DNA of 29,203 bases from assembly GCA_050730675.1 (NCBI GenBank), contig JBOHNM010000032.1, forward strand, positions 1 to 29,203, read 5' to 3'. Below the pieces are notes generated by a model. It was not told the origin of the DNA. It saw nothing but the letters and a program-made list of their open reading frames with translations, and did not search any database. Shown in pieces: positions 29,201 through 29,203 of this stretch (positions within the stretch are counted from its first letter, which is position 1; every line of letters begins with the position of its first letter). This DNA comes from JBOHNM01 sp050730675 (GTDB lineage: Bacteria; Planctomycetota; Phycisphaerae; Phycisphaerales; UBA1924). Position numbers and translations under genes: made by a program.

Positions 29201-29203
29201 GCC

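Overview
This 29.2-kb, GC-rich window carries a bacterial chromosome segment that looks like a member of the Planctomycetota, most probably class Phycisphaerae. The clues are a pseudopilin with the AFTLIELLVVIAII type N-terminus, a tiny CPNxNC/CRNC zinc-ribbon protein, divergent versions of core ribosomal-protein motifs, and the general gene mix. The class-level call is inference. No tRNA, rRNA, insertion sequence, prophage or CRISPR array was seen.

Positions 1-5900 hold a partial M50 site-2 protease, a NUDIX hydrolase and a pseudopilin (all minus), then a SurA/PrsA-like parvulin lipoprotein (plus) convergent with RNase Y (minus). RNase Y is preceded by a 400-nt gene-free leader region with several inverted repeats, followed by a small VOC-fold protein. 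Positions 5925-11489 are a minus-strand run, in transcription order: single-domain asparaginase, thioredoxin/AhpC-like protein, DUF58 protein, TgpA-like transglutaminase (ATGA overlap with DUF58) and a YcgR-like PilZ protein.

Positions 11644-16457 on the plus strand hold an alpha/beta-hydrolase lipoprotein, an unrecognised 320-residue protein, and a YyaL/DUF255 thioredoxin protein that carries an extra C-terminal DsbD-alpha-like domain. A 62-residue zinc ribbon lies on the minus strand. Then purA, uppS, cdsA and a CT398-like coiled-coil/zinc-ribbon gene run on plus and end at a good intrinsic terminator. They join purine synthesis with undecaprenyl and phospholipid precursor synthesis. RuvB and an exported protein of unknown function follow on the minus strand.

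Positions 23717-29200 are the S10 ribosomal-protein operon in canonical order: rpsJ, rplC, rplD, rplW, rplB, rpsS, rplV, rpsC, rplP. It has a recognisable promoter and leader hairpin. It is unusual in three ways: a terminator-like hairpin sits between rpsJ and rplC, a 323-nt hairpin-rich spacer separates rplC from rplD, and uL22 (rplV) carries an N-terminal extension of about 75 residues that reads like an XRE/Cro-type helix-turn-helix domain. The uL22 fusion and the structured spacer are the most interesting findings. Other points of note are a changed guanine-recognition motif in PurA and a changed peptidyl-transferase-centre loop in uL2.
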